Shown here piece after piece: positions 63,150-64,000 of a stretch of 64,000 bases of DNA (positions within the stretch are counted from its first letter, which is position 1; each line of letters opens with the position of its first letter). The position numbers were made by a program, and so were the translations under genes. The notes under the pieces were generated by a model. That model was given only the letters and a program-made list of their open reading frames with translations. It did no database searches and was not told the origin of the DNA. This DNA is from an uncultured Lachnospiraceae bacterium (GTDB lineage Bacteria; Bacillota; Clostridia; Lachnospirales; Lachnospiraceae), in contig CAJTPF010000015.1 of the NCBI GenBank assembly GCA_910578175.1, forward strand, positions 10,780-74,779, read 5' to 3'.

Positions 63150-63614
63150 CTATTTTGTAAAAGAAGTATGCTGCCGCCTATATGTATCATTATCTTTTTG
63201 ACTCAGTTCACTTTCTACCTGAGCCAGTTTTTTCTCCAGTTTTCTTACCTTTTCTTCATCCCCGGACGCCGCTTTTATCTCCTGCTCCAGCTGCTTCTTT
63301 TTCTCTTTTAATTTTTCAATCTCCTTATCCACCTTATCCGTACTGGCTGTACACTTTTCCGCAGGCTTTTTCGGATCCTCAAAATAAAGCTTCCGGTTAC
63401 CATTTTCATCCTTCCCTATCCTGTACAGACCGCCGGGTTTTTCACCTGATTTTTCACTGCTGATATATTCAGCCGCAGGCGCAGATGTCTTTCCGGATGC
63501 TTTAGCCTCGTTCGTTTCTTTTCCGATTTCCCCTGCCTTCTTCTGTTCTGCTTTCATCTCTTCTGCATAGTCGGTTTTGTAAATATCATAATTTTCATTA
63601 ATTCTCATTGACAT
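63150..63614 (-). CDS. Coiled-coil protein of unknown function
   Basis: 154 residues, hydrophilic, no signal peptide or membrane segment. The middle has EYISSEKSGEKPGGLYRIG, ENGNRKLYFEDPKKPAEKC, and residues about 90-145 form a Lys/Glu coiled coil. Proteins of this layout occur in Clostridia but their role is not known to me. GGAGG 8 bp before the ATG. It is separated from the CIS operon by a terminator, so it is transcribed alone. Confidence 0.65.
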   Translation of the reverse strand: MSMRINENYDIYKTDYAEEMKAEQKKAGEIGKETNEAKASGKTSAPAAEYISSEKSGEKPGGLYRIGKDENGNRKLYFEDPKKPAEKCTASTDKVDKEIEKLKEKKKQLEQEIKAASGDEEKVRKLEKKLAQVESELSQKDNDTYRRQHTSFTK

Positions 63615-63690
63615 ATGATAGTCCTCCTTTATTTATTAATATCAGACAATCTATTGCATAGTTCCGTCTGTACCATTATTTTCGTCATTG

Positions 63691-64000
63691 TTAAAAATTA
63701 TTCAATCGAATTGCTGTGAGATGGCTTCCGCTTGTTGCGAAATGATGAGAAGGATACTGGGAATATAACCATTTCGCTACACCATCAGAATCATTACTTT
63801 CTATAATTCCGGTAGCTATTGCTTTTAATTCGTCTACCGCATTCTCCACGGCATATGATTCATCCGCTATTTCAAACATTTCAATATCATTTTTCCCATC
63901 GCCAAACGCAACAATGTACTCAATTCCCAAACTCTCTTTTAATTGTAAAATTGCATTTGCCTTTGAAACACTTTTGGGTATAATTTCTAACCATTGTTCC
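63691..64000 (-). CDS. Cof-type HAD phosphatase, C-terminal part (cut by window edge)
   Basis: About 103 residues, open to the window edge. IPKSVSKANAILQLK carries the conserved HAD lysine and FGDGKNDIEMFEIADESYAVENA is HAD motif IV, as in Cof/YidA-type HAD-IIB phosphatases of sugar phosphates or cofactors. The N-terminal catalytic aspartates and the cap domain lie outside the window. Substrate unknown. Confidence 0.88.
   Translation of the reverse strand, partial: EQWLEIIPKSVSKANAILQLKESLGIEYIVAFGDGKNDIEMFEIADESYAVENAVDELKAIATGIIESNDSDGVAKWLYSQYPSHHFATSGSHLTAIRLNNF

Overview
The window looks like a chromosomal segment of an anaerobic Gram-positive Clostridia bacterium, probably Lachnospiraceae. 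The basis is the gene families (MacB/Bce-type ABC transporter with a two-component system, YwqG, FloT/NfeD pair, Firmicute-type SbcD/SbcC-like pair), strong AGGAGG-like ribosome binding sites with ATG/TTG starts, and sigma-A promoters of TTGACA/TATAAT type. Most of the window is moderate in GC. One block (about 28.5-41 kb) is clearly more AT-rich. No tRNA, rRNA or CRISPR array was seen.

Region by region: 0-4.3 kb is an antimicrobial-peptide-type sensing and resistance module (partial histidine kinase, response regulator, fused ABC transporter) with a truncated phosphoesterase remnant inside it. 4.3-9.5 kb holds a guanylate-kinase-like gene, an Orn/Lys/Arg decarboxylase and an SbcC/SbcD-like DNA repair pair with a LexA-type box at its promoter. 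9.6-14.4 kb has a degenerate HD-GYP protein and a trpCFBA operon. 14.4-17.5 kb is a flotillin/NfeD membrane module. 17.7-28.4 kb contains housekeeping and metabolic genes: an XRE regulator, a beta-glucoside PTS with its 6-phospho-beta-glucosidase, a glycosyltransferase, RtcB, a P-type ATPase, YwqG and Nudix.

28.6-39.9 kb is a seven-gene antiphage/restriction operon on the minus strand: MORC/MutL-like GHKL ATPase, Z1 helicase, PD-(D/E)XK protein, AIPR, C5-cytosine methyltransferase, DUF2075 helicase with a nuclease-like N-terminus, and a Vsr-like nuclease. It has one good promoter and is flanked upstream by rearranged IS3 remnants. 41-44 kb has a proline-rich repeat protein, upp and a GH13 lipoprotein.

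44.5-62.8 kb is a contractile injection system (eCIS/Afp-PVC-like) transcribed on the minus strand from one promoter. In transcription order it encodes cap (DUF4255), an unknown protein, PAAR-like DUF4280, sheath, tube, a small tail-assembly-like protein followed in the -1 frame by a DUF6760-like reading frame, a second tube, a long coiled-coil protein, two CIS tube-initiation proteins, gpD hub, gpV spike, gp25, two baseplate wedge proteins, a gpI-like protein and a STAS protein. The standout observation is that the DUF6760-like frame has no ordinary start codon before its conserved region. It can instead be reached by a -1 slip at AAATTTT with a hairpin just downstream, which would recreate a lambda G/GT-style programmed frameshift within a CIS. 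The window ends with a coiled-coil hypothetical gene and a partial Cof-type HAD phosphatase.
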